DNA from: Setoptus koraiensis
Lineage: Eukaryota; Arthropoda
NCBI GenBank assembly: GCA_048013815.1
Contig: CM106585.1
Location: 23,374,001-23,438,000 of the forward strand
Direction: 5' to 3'
DNA length: 64,000 bases
The notes under the pieces are model-generated. The model did no database searches. It was given only the letters and a program-made list of their open reading frames with translations, and had not been told where the DNA came from. The position numbers and the translations under genes were made by a program. This document shows positions 39,087 through 50,148 of this stretch, piece after piece. The first letter of the stretch is position 1, and each line of letters starts with the position of its first letter.

Positions 39087-40106
39087 TCATGAGCTTTCTT
39101 GAGGTACAACTTCTGCATCGGACAGTCTCTCATCTAAAACCGTCTTGAGCCTTTGGATGAGCTCTTGCTGATTTTTGGGTGCCCCGTTCAGCAGCTTCTT
39201 TTCTCTAGCTACAATAGTAGCGATTTCCTTGTCTTCAGCACAACAAAACATCTCCTCGTAAATCGTTTGCAGGGCCTTGAGAGACTCGTTGTGCATCACC
39301 AAATCTCTGACCCTATCCTCAAACTTCTTAATAGTAGAATCAGCATGAGCTATCTTTTCATTATATTTAGTTATTGAATCTTTCATCAACACTATCTGGC
39401 CTTTAATGTAATCCCTTGTGTAACTTATGGTGATGATTTTCTTCTCATCACGAGGCCTAAAGCTTGTCTGTGACTTGGTCGGTAAATTCTGATAAACATT
39501 GGAGATAGAGGTCGATTGAAGTCCCTGAATAATTTTCTCTTTCTCCCATCGGTTTCTTTCCTCGTCACTACTATCGGAATCTACAAGCTCATTAAGCTCA
39601 GAATTGGCCTCTGTTTTTCGCTTTTCATTAGTAATTTCAATAACTTCTATAGCTTCTTCATCATCTACATCCATATCACTATCTGGGCTATCACTCGCGT
39701 TTTCATCCTGGATGTTGTGCTCATCTAACTTTTGCTCCTGTTCCTGCTTCCTGCATAATTCATTCAACCTGATTTTATTCTTCTCCCCCCTCAATCTTTT
39801 GGCCAGTCGAAGACTCCTTTTTGTTTTCTTTACTTCGAATGACTCAGAATCTTTGTTATCATCATCGCTGTAGAAACTCAGCTTGACACAGGGCAAAGCA
39901 ATTGATGCATCGATCTGTTTGGACGAACATGGTTTTATTTCCTCAATGCTTTGAATATCAATGGGTAAGGATGTTTCCTCGATTTCTGAATGATTATCAA
40001 GGGTAGTCGGTAGGGCAGCTTGTGGAGAATCTCTATCGTCTTCCTCATCTGAGTAATTGATGACTCTCGGTCGAATGTTTCTAGATTTAGATGATTTTTT
40101 GAACAT
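39087..40106 (-). CDS. PAXBP1/GCFC2-like protein, N-terminal half only
   Basis: One exon. I start at the ATG at 40106 (MFKKSSKSRNIRP, 339 residues) because PAXBP1 relatives begin with MFR/KK and a basic stretch before SDEED; an ATG at 40130 adds 8 residues. Acidic and basic low-complexity segments follow, then NRWEKEKIIQGL, which matches the W-E--QI-KG motif, and a coiled coil (about residues 235-330) that aligns with the family. The family works in spliceosome disassembly or intron lariat turnover, and PAXBP1 bridges PAX3/7 to methyltransferases. Odd: relatives are about 780-920 residues with a large C-terminal GCFC domain, and none is found here. It could be a short NTR2-like form or a truncated copy. 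Confidence 0.6.
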   Translation of the reverse strand: MFKKSSKSRNIRPRVINYSDEEDDRDSPQAALPTTLDNHSEIEETSLPIDIQSIEEIKPCSSKQIDASIALPCVKLSFYSDDDNKDSESFEVKKTKRSLRLAKRLRGEKNKIRLNELCRKQEQEQKLDEHNIQDENASDSPDSDMDVDDEEAIEVIEITNEKRKTEANSELNELVDSDSSDEERNRWEKEKIIQGLQSTSISNVYQNLPTKSQTSFRPRDEKKIITISYTRDYIKGQIVLMKDSITKYNEKIAHADSTIKKFEDRVRDLVMHNESLKALQTIYEEMFCCAEDKEIATIVAREKKLLNGAPKNQQELIQRLKTVLDERLSDAEVVPQESS

Positions 40107-40506
40107 CCTGTGGTTGTATAATACATACATTTAAGGTTCAAGATACAAACTTGTAAAACTTGTGATGTCTGTACATGTGTAATCATGATCATCTGTTTTG
40201 TGGGAATGTTCCCGCCGATCACATGTGAAGCTCAATAATGAGCAAAACTGCGCGAATATTCGTCTTTCAGAATTGCTATTGTCATTGAGACTCAATTTCA
40301 GTGACGGTGAAATTTCAGATTATCGTAACATGGATATTGTTGGAAAGGTATAAGCAATTCTTATCTCATATTAATCCCAACCGATTTGAACGGATAGTAG
40401 ATGAATTAAGAGAGAAATTATTGTCAACTGGAAGGGCCGCTATTCAATTTCTATTGAAATCTACTAATTTTCGAAGAGTGCTAAAAAACAACACCTACCT
40501 GCAATA
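40107..40506. promoter_or_regulatory. divergent promoter between PAXBP1-like gene and MIC60
   Basis: 400 bp separate the two divergent start codons. The half next to MIC60 is an open frame (40301-40507) without an in-frame ATG. Its TAA shares its last base with the MIC60 ATG. A short upstream ATG frame begins near 40330. Confidence 0.5.
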
Positions 40507-41813
40507 ATGGCTATGAATATTATAAAAACTGGATGGAAACCTACGTTAATTCTTGCAGCCACCGGTCTAACATCTTTCAATACTTACTACCTTTTGAATC
40601 TAAAAGTGGATCAAGATCAATTGAAAAATGAACAGCTACTTCAGAAAAAAATGATACCACCACTCGTTGTTGAAAAGGAAAGTATTTTCGAGAAGAAAAT
40701 TTACGATCAGATGAATATGTTAAGTAGAAGACTTGCAGAGCTGGACAATCGAATCAAAAATGTTCAAGAGGACAGAGAAGAGAAACGAAATAACTCCAGC
40801 CAGCAAATAATTGCTTCCTCAACAGATAGTGCAGAGCTCACCCTGTTCCTCAGATCCCAGATTGATGCTTATCAGTCTAACCTCAAGGAGAATCTACAGA
40901 AGCAGAAAGACAACCTTGACAGAGAACATGCTATGGATCTTGAAGATAGGATCAGGAGGGTCGAAAATAGATACAAGCCAATTGTAAATAAAATAGATGA
41001 AATCGAATCATCCGTGGAGCGACAAAGTAAAGGTATTTATGAGATATGAAATAAATCTTTCCTAATTCAAGCGAACGTTCTCTAACCTTAAGATATCTTT
41101 TCTTTAAAACATATTCGAATAAATTATTCCCTACATGCAAAATATCAGTTAGCAAAGATATATTCGAAAAAGAGCTCCCATCAAGATTATTGTGGTTAGC
41201 ATGTCAGGATTTGATGCATCAACTAAAACACAATATCACAGACCCAAAATGTAGTATCCCGCTGGAGCAGGCGCCTTCATATGCTACTATAAAAGAGCTT
41301 GCTGACAACAGGAATCCTTTGGCACGTACTGTTTTCAACAGCATACCAAAGAGGGCAATTAGTGAGGGTGTTTGTTCCGAAGATATATTGCTCAATCGAT
41401 TCAAGAAAGTCGATAAAATATGCCAGCGTGTGGCTATGATCGGTGATGGAGGTGGAGACTTGGTGCAACATCTAGTATCTTACTTGCAGTCATTGTTCTT
41501 ATTAGATAGTGATATAAAAATTTCGCAAGAAGAGCTGTCTGGTCAACAGTTGGTAGATCCCTCTCGTTGGGATACGTTCACAATCTTGGCTAGAGTAAGA
41601 TATTGTTTAGCAACAAACAATCTTGAGCAAGCCCTTAGATATGCAAATCAGCTGAGAGGTCAAGCTAGAATAGTTGCCAGAGATTGGATGAATGACGCTC
41701 GAACTCATTTAGAAACTAAACAAGCTCTTAGTATTCTCGCAACACAAGCAGAGGCCACTGCGTTGGATATGTTATATCAAAGCTCATCAAAAGCTAGGGG
41801 TCAGGAAATCTAG
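40507..41813 (+). CDS. IMMT: MICOS complex subunit MIC60 (mitofilin)
   Basis: Two exons, 40507-41032 and 41149-41813, joined in phase 1 (AAAG|GTATTT to ATCAG|TT), give 396 residues. One membrane segment (about residues 8-27) precedes a coiled coil (about 40-175). The conserved mitofilin domain follows, with LPSRLLWLACQDL, the IPKRAISEGVCSEDIL segment, RVAMIGD and YLQSLFLLD. MIC60 sits in the inner mitochondrial membrane and shapes crista junctions. Odd: animals usually have 650-760 residues, so the coiled coil is short, and no clear cleavable presequence precedes the membrane segment in this model. A missed 5' exon is possible. It converges on eIF3L. Confidence 0.9.
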
Positions 41814-42118
41814 ACATAAAATAAATGAAAATTCGAGGCCAGATTCCCTCTTCGGTACGTCTCGATTAATTGAAGTTTATTTGATCCAATGAGTGATTAC
41901 AAAACCGCATCCTCTTGGAGAAGATGACTTCGTCCCGATGAAGACATTGCAAGCGCATCTATTCTATCTGTGTCACTTCTTTGCTGGATTTACACATTTT
42001 TAGGCAGTAGAAAACCTAAAATGAATCAAATTTGTGCAGAATTTTACTTTATTTGCGCAAGGAACAAAGCTAGTAATTCTCCTATTTGTGAGAGGCTTTA
42101 TTTTACTGAATACATACA

Positions 42119-43732
42119 TCAAACTTTGATATTTTTTACTATACGATAAAGTTCGTCGAATTTATGAACTTGACGCATAAAGTAATCGCCATATCGCCTT
42201 GCCACCTTGGTATCGGCGATATGTATCATGTCTCTATCAATGTAAAAGTCGACATCAGATCCAGACATGAGTTCACCATCTAAAGCGGAAACTGATTCTT
42301 TCTGACAAACCATGTTTTGTTTCTTATGTTTGAAGCATAACAGGTTTTCTTCTAACTTGTCAGCTTCGATATCCAAGAATCCGGCAAGTTTCTGGATTGA
42401 CATGGTTTTGTAGAGCTTCAGGTAACTTCTGATAATGAGAAGCGGAAGCTGCTGTGTTACTTCCTCTAGAAACACTCTCAGCTGCTGCCTTAATGGTTCG
42501 GCTTTATTAGAAGCGTTCGTAGCCTCGATGGCTGCCTCTTGATCCAGTGGTATGGGTGCTGGCGATAAAAATTTGGGACAAGCGTATCTGAACTGGGTTT
42601 CGAACTCGTTAATATCGCCTCGCTGAAGTTTCAGTGTCATCTCACTGTATTTTTCCTGCATATGAACGGTGACACTCTCATCGATACGCTGAGGGTGCAA
42701 TACTAGACACATACACAAGAGTATGTACATTTGATCGGTCTGCTTGTCCATTAGCTCAACTTGAAAAGTTCTGTGCTGATGTATCTGTTTAGTTCGTTGG
42801 AGATATACAAGCAGATTGGTGAATGTCCTTATAGCATCGGAGTATCTCTTCATCATCATGTAGGCGAAACCGACATAATAATATGTTGTTATCTGGCAAG
42901 CTAATACTCTAACGAATGGCATGTTGCGCATGATTTGCCGATTTAAATCGATATTTTCCAAGACCTTTATTGCTTGGTGATAATCTCCTAGAAGAGAATG
43001 CAACCTCAATAGACCTATAAGAGAATAGTATCCCAACATTCTATACAGGGTGCGATTGCCATAAACGCCACCAACCTGATCTGGATTCCTGCCTGCATTC
43101 GATTCTTTTAGCTGCTCTGTTATGCAAGATTTGTCGATCAGCGAATGCAGGACATTCAAAACCGAGTGGACATTCCAAACCCTTTGAGCTTCAATAATCT
43201 CTTCTGCTGTTGGTTGAGGTTGGCCTTTAGTATTGCGCATTCGAAGCATACTACAAGATTGAAATTGATAGATGAACTCATCAATGATATCCCACATCCA
43301 TTGATGGGGCAATTCCAATGCCAGAGGGGTAGGCGCCGACACAATTTGATTGAATAGGTGACAATAGTTGTAGTAAGAGTCGCATCGATCGGTTGTAGTT
43401 GGCTGGCACTTGGCGTAAAGATGTCTGTAATAGAGCTCACGATACAAAGTTGTAAACACTTCGGTTCCCTGTACCAACTCTCCAACTTGAACTGAATCAG
43501 GCCATGGCTCGTCCTTATAATAGAAAGAAGACAGCTCCGTAAAGGTATTCTCATACAAATTTTGGAGCTCCATGACGTTCGAGTTTTCCAGAGCCGTTCT
43601 TAGTCTTAATAAGAATGCACAAACTGGATCAGGGATTTGATCCTGGTAACTCTGACCACCATTTCTATCGTAATATCCATCCTGATCATATGGGGCATAC
43701 TGGTCATTATCATCGTATTGATCGTAATACAT
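42119..43732 (-). CDS. EIF3L: eukaryotic translation initiation factor 3 subunit L
   Basis: One exon, 537 residues from the ATG at 43732 (MYYDQYDDND). The frame is open further upstream, but animal eIF3L starts with this Tyr/Asp-rich region. Conserved parts are PDPVCAFLLRLR, the SSFYKDEPWP-like segment, HQWMWDIIDEFIYQFQSC, LGYYSLIGLLRLHSLLGDY and a C-terminal PCI region (IQKLAGFLDIE). eIF3L is a non-core subunit of the 43S initiation complex. The length is close to the human 564. Confidence 0.97.
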   Translation of the reverse strand: MYYDQYDDNDQYAPYDQDGYYDRNGGQSYQDQIPDPVCAFLLRLRTALENSNVMELQNLYENTFTELSSFYYKDEPWPDSVQVGELVQGTEVFTTLYRELYYRHLYAKCQPTTTDRCDSYYNYCHLFNQIVSAPTPLALELPHQWMWDIIDEFIYQFQSCSMLRMRNTKGQPQPTAEEIIEAQRVWNVHSVLNVLHSLIDKSCITEQLKESNAGRNPDQVGGVYGNRTLYRMLGYYSLIGLLRLHSLLGDYHQAIKVLENIDLNRQIMRNMPFVRVLACQITTYYYVGFAYMMMKRYSDAIRTFTNLLVYLQRTKQIHQHRTFQVELMDKQTDQMYILLCMCLVLHPQRIDESVTVHMQEKYSEMTLKLQRGDINEFETQFRYACPKFLSPAPIPLDQEAAIEATNASNKAEPLRQQLRVFLEEVTQQLPLLIIRSYLKLYKTMSIQKLAGFLDIEADKLEENLLCFKHKKQNMVCQKESVSALDGELMSGSDVDFYIDRDMIHIADTKVARRYGDYFMRQVHKFDELYRIVKNIKV

Positions 43733-44790
43733 TTTAGACTGCTTAGATTCTATTACGAATAGTAATTCCAAATGCTGATGTAAATTTTATAGGTCACACA
43801 ATAAATAAAAATACGAATGTTTTAATCGGTAATTAGGTATGAACGGTATGTCGGAATATTCAAAATGATATTCTGGGAGATCAATGTATGGTGCTGTTGT
43901 CACGCTTACTATCTGTAAGCGCAGAGAAGGCGCAACGAATTGAACGGAGCCGGCAAAAAATGACTTGTTCTCGGTCCGGACTCGTCAAGTGTAGAAAGAT
44001 TGCCTTGTTTGAACCAACATTTATATTCGATGTTGAGAGCTTACTCTGGTCAAAAATGGTAAAAAAGCTAAAAATTTATACTTATTGTAATCTTTAAAGG
44101 TTTTTTTCTCATATCATCCATAGCAGTAGTCTGTGTCAGATCTATTGGTGCATCATCGTCTACATTGTTAGAAATCTAAGAAAAACCGGAAAGATGCACC
44201 CATTTTGAAAAGGGCAAGCGAACATGGCTCCCCCTGGTTTCTAATTTAAAAGTTGGCTATTGCAAACTTTGCAGTACGCCGCGTCAGGCCAACCTTTTGA
44301 CTTACAAGTTGTGAGTCCGAAAGGTAAATATCGGTTATCTGGTATCATGCTACCAGCAGGAGCTACCACACTTGTAATAGTATTCATGCCATGCCAAGTT
44401 GAGTCTGTCTATCTATTCCGACGATCTATTTGCTAAAGAAACTAACGTATTCATTTTGGTCAACTAGTTCAGGTTGTGTAGCAATGTTGTGCTTGGAATC
44501 GTGCTAGTCGAAATTCACAAGGCAATTCAATTAGATTGAAAGCAAGAGTTGGACCCGCAATCCACTTCAGAGATGACAGTTACTCTGCAAGGATCTCGGC
44601 TCGACCTCAAAGTTGCGCAAGAAGCACTCAAGTATTTGCACAGTTTTCAAATCTCATTGAAGTTCTATTGACTTCAACTCCAAAATCATTGTGGAAAAAC
44701 AGATGATAAAAACAACACATTTACTTATATAAGCATCGATTGCATTGACTATCAGGAGAATTAGACAACTCCCGAAATAAAACCATCAAC
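43733..44790. other. spacer between eIF3L and COQ4 with one exon-like frame
   Basis: About 1.05 kb between divergent eIF3L and COQ4. It holds both promoters and the exon-like stretch described separately; otherwise I see no gene. Confidence 0.4.
44272..44436 (+). pseudogene. orphan exon-like frame, possibly an Ig-like (ASH/MSP type) fragment
   Basis: After a TTTGCAG acceptor-like site, 54 codons stay open to a TAA at 44434. The amino acids pattern as beta strands: GKYRLSGIMLPAGATTL then VIVFMP and a V-S-Y segment, like the PPG-T--V-V-F-P---G-Y motif of ASPM-SPD2-Hydin or MSP domains. No second exon was found. It may be a relic of a duplicated gene, or chance. Confidence 0.2.
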
Positions 44791-45495
44791 ATGGCCCTTA
44801 AATTGTACGGGTCGCACATACCATTAACTAATTTACAAAAGATACTACTTACTGTTGGATCAAGCGTTGCGGCTATAATAGATCCTTACCGTCATGATCT
44901 GGTGGCGGATTGCGGAGAGTTAACGGGATATTATGCATTGAAGCAGATCAGAAATAGAATGCAATCTGATTCTGAAGGAAAAGAAATCATTAGTGAGAAA
45001 CCAAGATTGAATTCAAAGACCGTGGACTTTGATAGGCTACGAAGACTACCTGCAAATACATTTGGGAATCACTACTCGCGCTTCTACACAGATAATAATG
45101 TCTCACCAGACACGAGAAGGATTGTGCAATTCGTGGACGACCCTGAACTAGCATATGTAATGCAGAGGTATCGTGAGATTCACGACATAACACACACGAT
45201 ACTAGATATGCCAACAACCATCCGAGGAGAGATAATAGTCAAAGCATTTGAGGGAGTTCAAACAAGATTACCGATGTGTATCCTCGGAAGCATAGTGGGG
45301 CCGCTACGTTTATCTGCAACTGACAGACTAAAATATTTTAGAAGTGATTTGAATTGGGCCACCTCGTGCGGACAAGAGTCTAAATTCCTGATGAATGTAT
45401 ATTTTGAAAAAAGATTTGAACAAGATATAGAAGAACTACGCCAGGAGTTAGGAATAGAGCTCCTCCCAGAGAAAATCAGTAACAACAATGTTTAA
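44791..45495 (+). CDS. COQ4: COQ4, ubiquinone biosynthesis protein
   Basis: One exon, 234 residues. The family segments YGSHIPL, DPYRHDLVADCGELTGYYAL and FGNHYSRFY are present, as is the metal motif HDxxHx11E (His131, Asp132, His135, Glu147). COQ4 acts on the matrix face of the inner mitochondrial membrane and is needed to organise the CoQ complex and for C1 decarboxylation/hydroxylation of the ring. The human form is 265 residues; the presequence here is short or missing. From residue about 159 to beyond the stop, its sequence is duplicated at 50.7-51.06 kb. Confidence 0.96.
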   Translation: MALKLYGSHIPLTNLQKILLTVGSSVAAIIDPYRHDLVADCGELTGYYALKQIRNRMQSDSEGKEIISEKPRLNSKTVDFDRLRRLPANTFGNHYSRFYTDNNVSPDTRRIVQFVDDPELAYVMQRYREIHDITHTILDMPTTIRGEIIVKAFEGVQTRLPMCILGSIVGPLRLSATDRLKYFRSDLNWATSCGQESKFLMNVYFEKRFEQDIEELRQELGIELLPEKISNNNV

Positions 45496-45633
45496 ATTAA
45501 TAGAACGAATAGATAGTGTAATAGAGTATGAACAGTAGCGGTTATTGCAAAATGACAGTTAGCCTTTCATTTATTTGACATATCGTACTTCTGTTTGGCA
45601 TCTGACATTAGCTTGTGGCTCTCGCAAATACGT
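45266..45633. repeat. left copy of 368-bp direct duplication (COQ4 3' end + IPPK 3' end)
   Basis: From GATTACCGATG to CTCGCAAATACGT this segment matches 50697-51063 with three substitutions and one deleted G in the right copy (about 99% identity). It contains the COQ4 C-terminal third and stop, 71 bp of spacer, and 64 bp that on the minus strand read as the last codons and stop of IPPK. Both gene ends in one copy show that COQ4 and IPPK were once direct convergent neighbours. Confidence 0.97.
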
Positions 45634-45671
45634 ATCAAAACGTATTAAACGTATTATTCTAGTGAAATAAG

Positions 45672-48547
45672 TTAGTTGACTACAATTACTGACACGCTGT
45701 CACTGACTTGCTGGACCTTGGAGAGGCCAAGTGAACTCATGAACTGGCCTTTAGATATCCTGTAGGGTTTCAGTGAACTCATGACCATCGAGTCCACAGT
45801 ATCTGTGTCATGCATCAATTGCTGTCTAAAACTTTGTCGAAACTTTTCTACAAGAGTCGACTCTTGTTGACAAACAAAACTAGTGTCTTGATATCTGTTA
45901 TTGAGATCTTGCAATCTATTCATATCATCACTAACCGATTTGACTCTGTATAAAGCAGTCCTTCTATTTTTCTTTGCCATCCCTAAAGTGTTCATGTAAG
46001 TGAGTTTAGTACGACTGGAGGTGCGGTCTAACCCTTCAATCTCAGACAGATCGTTGCGGCGTAGACTGGTACCTATTTTCAGCTGCAGGTCATAACCCCT
46101 TGTTGTCGCCATTGCGTTGAAGATTCGTTTTGTTCGTTCTGGTAAATCATCGAAACATATTTCTTCGACGGGACATCTCAGTTCTTTCTGTCTCCTGACA
46201 CATAAATCAGCTTGAAGGTTGTTTTTGGCTCTGATTGATAGAAGGCCTACGTTAGCTAAATATTCCGACTTCTCTTCACTCAAATCATTCTCTAGGGGAA
46301 GTTGATTAGAAATAACTGTTGAGTACTCATAGTCTTCGGGCATGCCGTCCTGAGTTAGAGAATTCTCAGAGTCCATTTCATCAAATTCATCTAAGAGCAA
46401 TTCCTTCGATTTCGTATCTGATTTCTCTGATAGTGTGACGGGTTCCTGGCAAATTTTATCAAATCTTCTTTTACGTCTCTTCTCCACCATAGTATCTATC
46501 TTTGACATAATTCGTTTAGGCCTGTTGATGAAGATATCTTCAGGATCTGCCAAAGAATTCTGGAAAGAATGCTGGTTCTCGAAATGGGATCTTTGAAAGT
46601 CTGCGTGATTGCTAGGAAACGGCCATTCATCGATTAAATTACCATCTTTTGTATACGATCTGTCATTATCAAGATATATTTCTTTCTGATTTTCGACACT
46701 AGATTGATTCATCCACTCTGATACCTTACTGATATGAGATAAATCATCACAATTGACCATTGACTTCTGGATTGATACCAAAGAACTCCTGTTATCTTCA
46801 ACTCGATCGACATCATTGGTATAATCTTGGTAACAATAGTTCTGATACATGGGTGGTTGAGACGCAGCGACTTCTTTATTGTGGTTGGCTATATGTTTCA
46901 ATAAATGTGTGGAGATGGATCTATCTGATGTTAAGCTTGAGCTCAAAGCTGGTTGCTGCATTATGAGATTTTTCACTGACGTTGACATGAAAGTTGATTG
47001 AGCTATTGCTTCATCTGTCAATCTCGGACTTCTGAACTCAGTTTTATCAACAAGTTTGGTGTTGTCCATTAGACTAGATTCATTGAATGACTGGAACGAA
47101 TCTATATTAGACACCAATTGATTCCTTTTCAATGATGGAATGAACATATTTGAGGTAGGTCCCATTTGATTAGTAATTTTGGGTCTATTTAACATATTTG
47201 GGCGCATCTTCTGTGCTGACTGAATAATATTTGATACAGATTTCGGTGGCTGATTAGTAGTTTCCCCAGATTTCGCTTGTAGGAGAGATTGCACTGGTTT
47301 GGATTGTAGTCTAAATCCTCCGTCAGACTTCAATAACGACTGGCCCTCAGCTTCATAGAGACTGTAAATTTGATATTAGGGGAAAGACAGGAAGATGAGC
47401 AAAAATTTTCTAAATTCAGAAATGATTGGGGCTATTCTTCGTTTTCATCAAACTTACTCATTAGTTTCCTCTTGCATTGAACCATTAGGGCAGAGCGAGG
47501 CTGAAGCTGAGACTGGCGTTAAAGTTAATGCAGGATTGTTGAGAACTGCCATCAATTTTATCAAGTCGTTATCAGTTAGCGATTGATTCTTTTGAGGTAT
47601 CCTGAGTGCATTATCTGCAAGATTATCGCCAACTTCAGAACTGACCATGCTAAGTTGTTGTCTCTTGTTTGGTCTGATTTCAACAATCAATATAGTAAGA
47701 GTATTTAAGTTTATATGAGTATTAGATTTGTTGCATTGTAAAAACTTTTGTTATGTAATAGTATTTACATGGCTTACCTGTTGGACTGATTGCTGTTGAG
47801 AGATTTTCGTTGCTTCGGTCGTTTCAACTGCTGCTGGTTTGTTGTGGAACTAGGAGCAAAGTCCCATACTAGTTGCGGCCTGAGATTATTCTGATTTTGG
47901 AATGCATTTGGCACATTAATTCTATTTATATGACTTGTAGATGGTGTCACTGGCTCGTGATTCAAAATTAATGCTGATCTTGGTATAAAATTAGGCTGTT
48001 CAGCTATATTGATAATTTGAGGTCTGGCTAAATTAGTAGCAATATTTGGTAGAAATACGCTACTAGGTGCTCCAATAATAATTGGCTGGTTGAAATTACG
48101 GTTAGTGGATAAGTGTGCAATGGGCGAGTTTATTGTTGTCGCCGATTGGCTGGGACCCGGTGCCAATGTGTAATAAGCGGGCGAGGTAGTTTGGCCAGTA
48201 GGAAATGGATTTAATCCTGCTAAAGTAAATGTGGCTTGTTGTGGTGCATTACTATTATATAGTGTTGTAGGTTGTTGTAATATGATATTGGTAGTATTAG
48301 GTGATTGACTGATTGCAAAATTGTTATTATCAATAATGTTGTTGCCGTTGATAGTATTGTTGTTTGCTGTGATATTGTTGTTACTATTATGACAATTATT
48401 AGTAAATACAGTTGTTGCTGCTTGTGGCACTCCAATAGCTCCTACTAATAAAGATCTACTTTTAGATACGGTGGTAGCGTTACGAGCCGGAGTTTTTTGT
48501 GTTGCAAAACCATTGTTGCACCCCAATGATCTGAAGCTGTCCATCAT
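45672..48547 (-). CDS. unrecognised nuclear-type protein with three LGL-motif repeats
   Basis: Three exons, 48547-47778, 47673-47458 and 47361-45672, joined in phase 2 twice; about 891 residues. The first third is rich in Asn, Thr, Gln and Pro with no domain. The middle is Ser/Asn/Gln-rich with basic patches (KRRRKRR-like at about the KIDTMVEKRRKRR segment) that look like nuclear localisation signals. The last 200 residues look conserved and contain three related motifs: SEYLANVGLLSIRAKNN, LTYMNTLGMAKKNRR and GQFMSSLGLSKVQQ, that is aromatic-M/L-xx-L/V-G-L/M followed by Lys/Arg. I do not recognise the family; a chromatin or transcription cofactor is a guess. The whole gene lies inside the block between the two COQ4/IPPK duplicates, and its introns are kept, so it did not arrive as a retrocopy. 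Confidence 0.7.
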
Positions 48548-48685
48548 GATTAGCTTATGTTTGCGTTATTGAGCGTAATTCTGTCAGGTCGGTCACGTTG
48601 TTGTAGACGGGCGACGCACGAATAAATATGTAATAATAATAATAATTGTAACAATGTGCAATATTAAGTACTGTAGACGATAAGT

Positions 48686-48716
<31 letters not shown>

Positions 48717-50148
48717 TAACTTTGATATATAATTCAATTATAATAGGTGTTTGTCTGTTTCTAGTAATTTTATCTAGCTATCAAGTGGCGCTAATAGTGG
48801 TGATAGTGATTAAGTACTAGGTAGGTGTTGCTGCAATCATAATTGTTGTTGATAATACAATCTACCTGCTGCTGGCGTTAGCAGTTTGCTGCTACAGTTT
48901 GCTCTGTGGCGATGATAATAAACTCCATAATAATAATAATAATGATAATTCGGATATTTCGGATAATTCGGAGAAAAAGTCCCTTTCAAAGAGAGTTCAA
49001 CAGAGCATGATGCACACAATACCAATTGGTGCCGATCACACCTAATTTGCTAGTTGCGTCCCAGTGCCCAAATTAAATTGATAAATACTGGTATTTTCCC
49101 ATTTGTGGTGTGAATTAATATTAGTGGCCCGTTAAATTGGCTATGATACATGCAAGCGGTGTAAAAGACAAATAAATGCAACAACAAGACAACAATTGTT
49201 TGAATATCAACTGTAAATTGCGTGGCTGTACTGCTGCCGCTGCTGGTGCGTTAGTACGGTGTGCAGTAAATGGCTGGTTGGTAGTTGCAGTAGTTGAGCA
49301 GCAGCAGCGGCGCTGTTGCGATGCTGTTGCAGCCAGTGATACAACAAGTACCCATACGATTACATAACGACAACAACAACAACAATAACAAACGCAACAC
49401 ACAGCAAACGAACTGTGTGTGTGTGTGCCTGTATCCTGGCTGTGTGCTGTCGAATGAGCGACAGTAGAACTATCGAACGAAGCAGCATCGCCTGTGTCGG
49501 ACGTTGTGTGCGTTGTATCAGTGTGTGTGTATAACTCACGACCAACCGAACAGACTGCGAGCACACAGTGCAACCGCCTCTGCACACGCTCAGCGCCACG
49601 CTTGCGCAACTTGTTGTGATCACTTGGCGACTTGCGGGGCGCGCAGTGCCCAACTTTAAGTTGGCCACCGCCAGCGAACACACATGAGTGGCGCCGAACT
49701 ACGCCGCTCCCTTCTGGCAGCGGCGGCCAGATTTACTCGCTGTGACCATCGGATGTCGGCGGCGGCGCGCATGCCTCTCGCCATACTGAACGAACTCCAG
49801 CTCGGACCACAGTTCTCCTCTAGTGCTCACACGCCATCGAATTTCCCGGCCAAACGCACTCTCTCCCCTTCTTTGTTTGTAACGCCACACTGTTGCGTGG
49901 GGGCGCTAGGTACACACGCCGCTATCGGTACAGTGTGAGTGAGAGCGTTCCATTATGGAACTTCCATAGCGCACCAGGGCCACTAGAGCACGATGCGAGA
50001 TGCGCACTTTGGGGCGCCAAGTTTGAACGCATTCCCTCTTTTCGCGCCTCACGCCAGATGGAGTGGGACGCGTCCGTTTTGTTTAAATCATTTTCTCCAA
50101 TTTGGAGACTCCAAATGACGCATGCAGTTCTAGTGTAATCAGAACATA
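48548..50148. other. upstream region of the unknown gene, GC-rich toward the right
   Basis: No gene seen. It contains a (GT)n tract at 48686-48711, AAT/ATT triplet runs, GCTGCTG patches and a GC- and CpG-rich stretch at about 49550-50140 with a TTCCATTATGGAA palindrome near 49945-49965. This is likely the promoter region of the unknown minus-strand gene. Confidence 0.5.

Noticed and set aside
48686..48711. GT tract considered as Z-DNA regulatory element of the unknown gene
   Set aside because: Plausible by composition only; similar CA/GT tracts occur elsewhere in the window, so no specific claim is made.
49121..49683. 186-codon Cys/Thr-rich minus-strand frame upstream of the unknown gene
   Set aside because: It overlaps another equally open frame and follows GTGTGT and GTT repeats; more likely 5' leader or promoter DNA.
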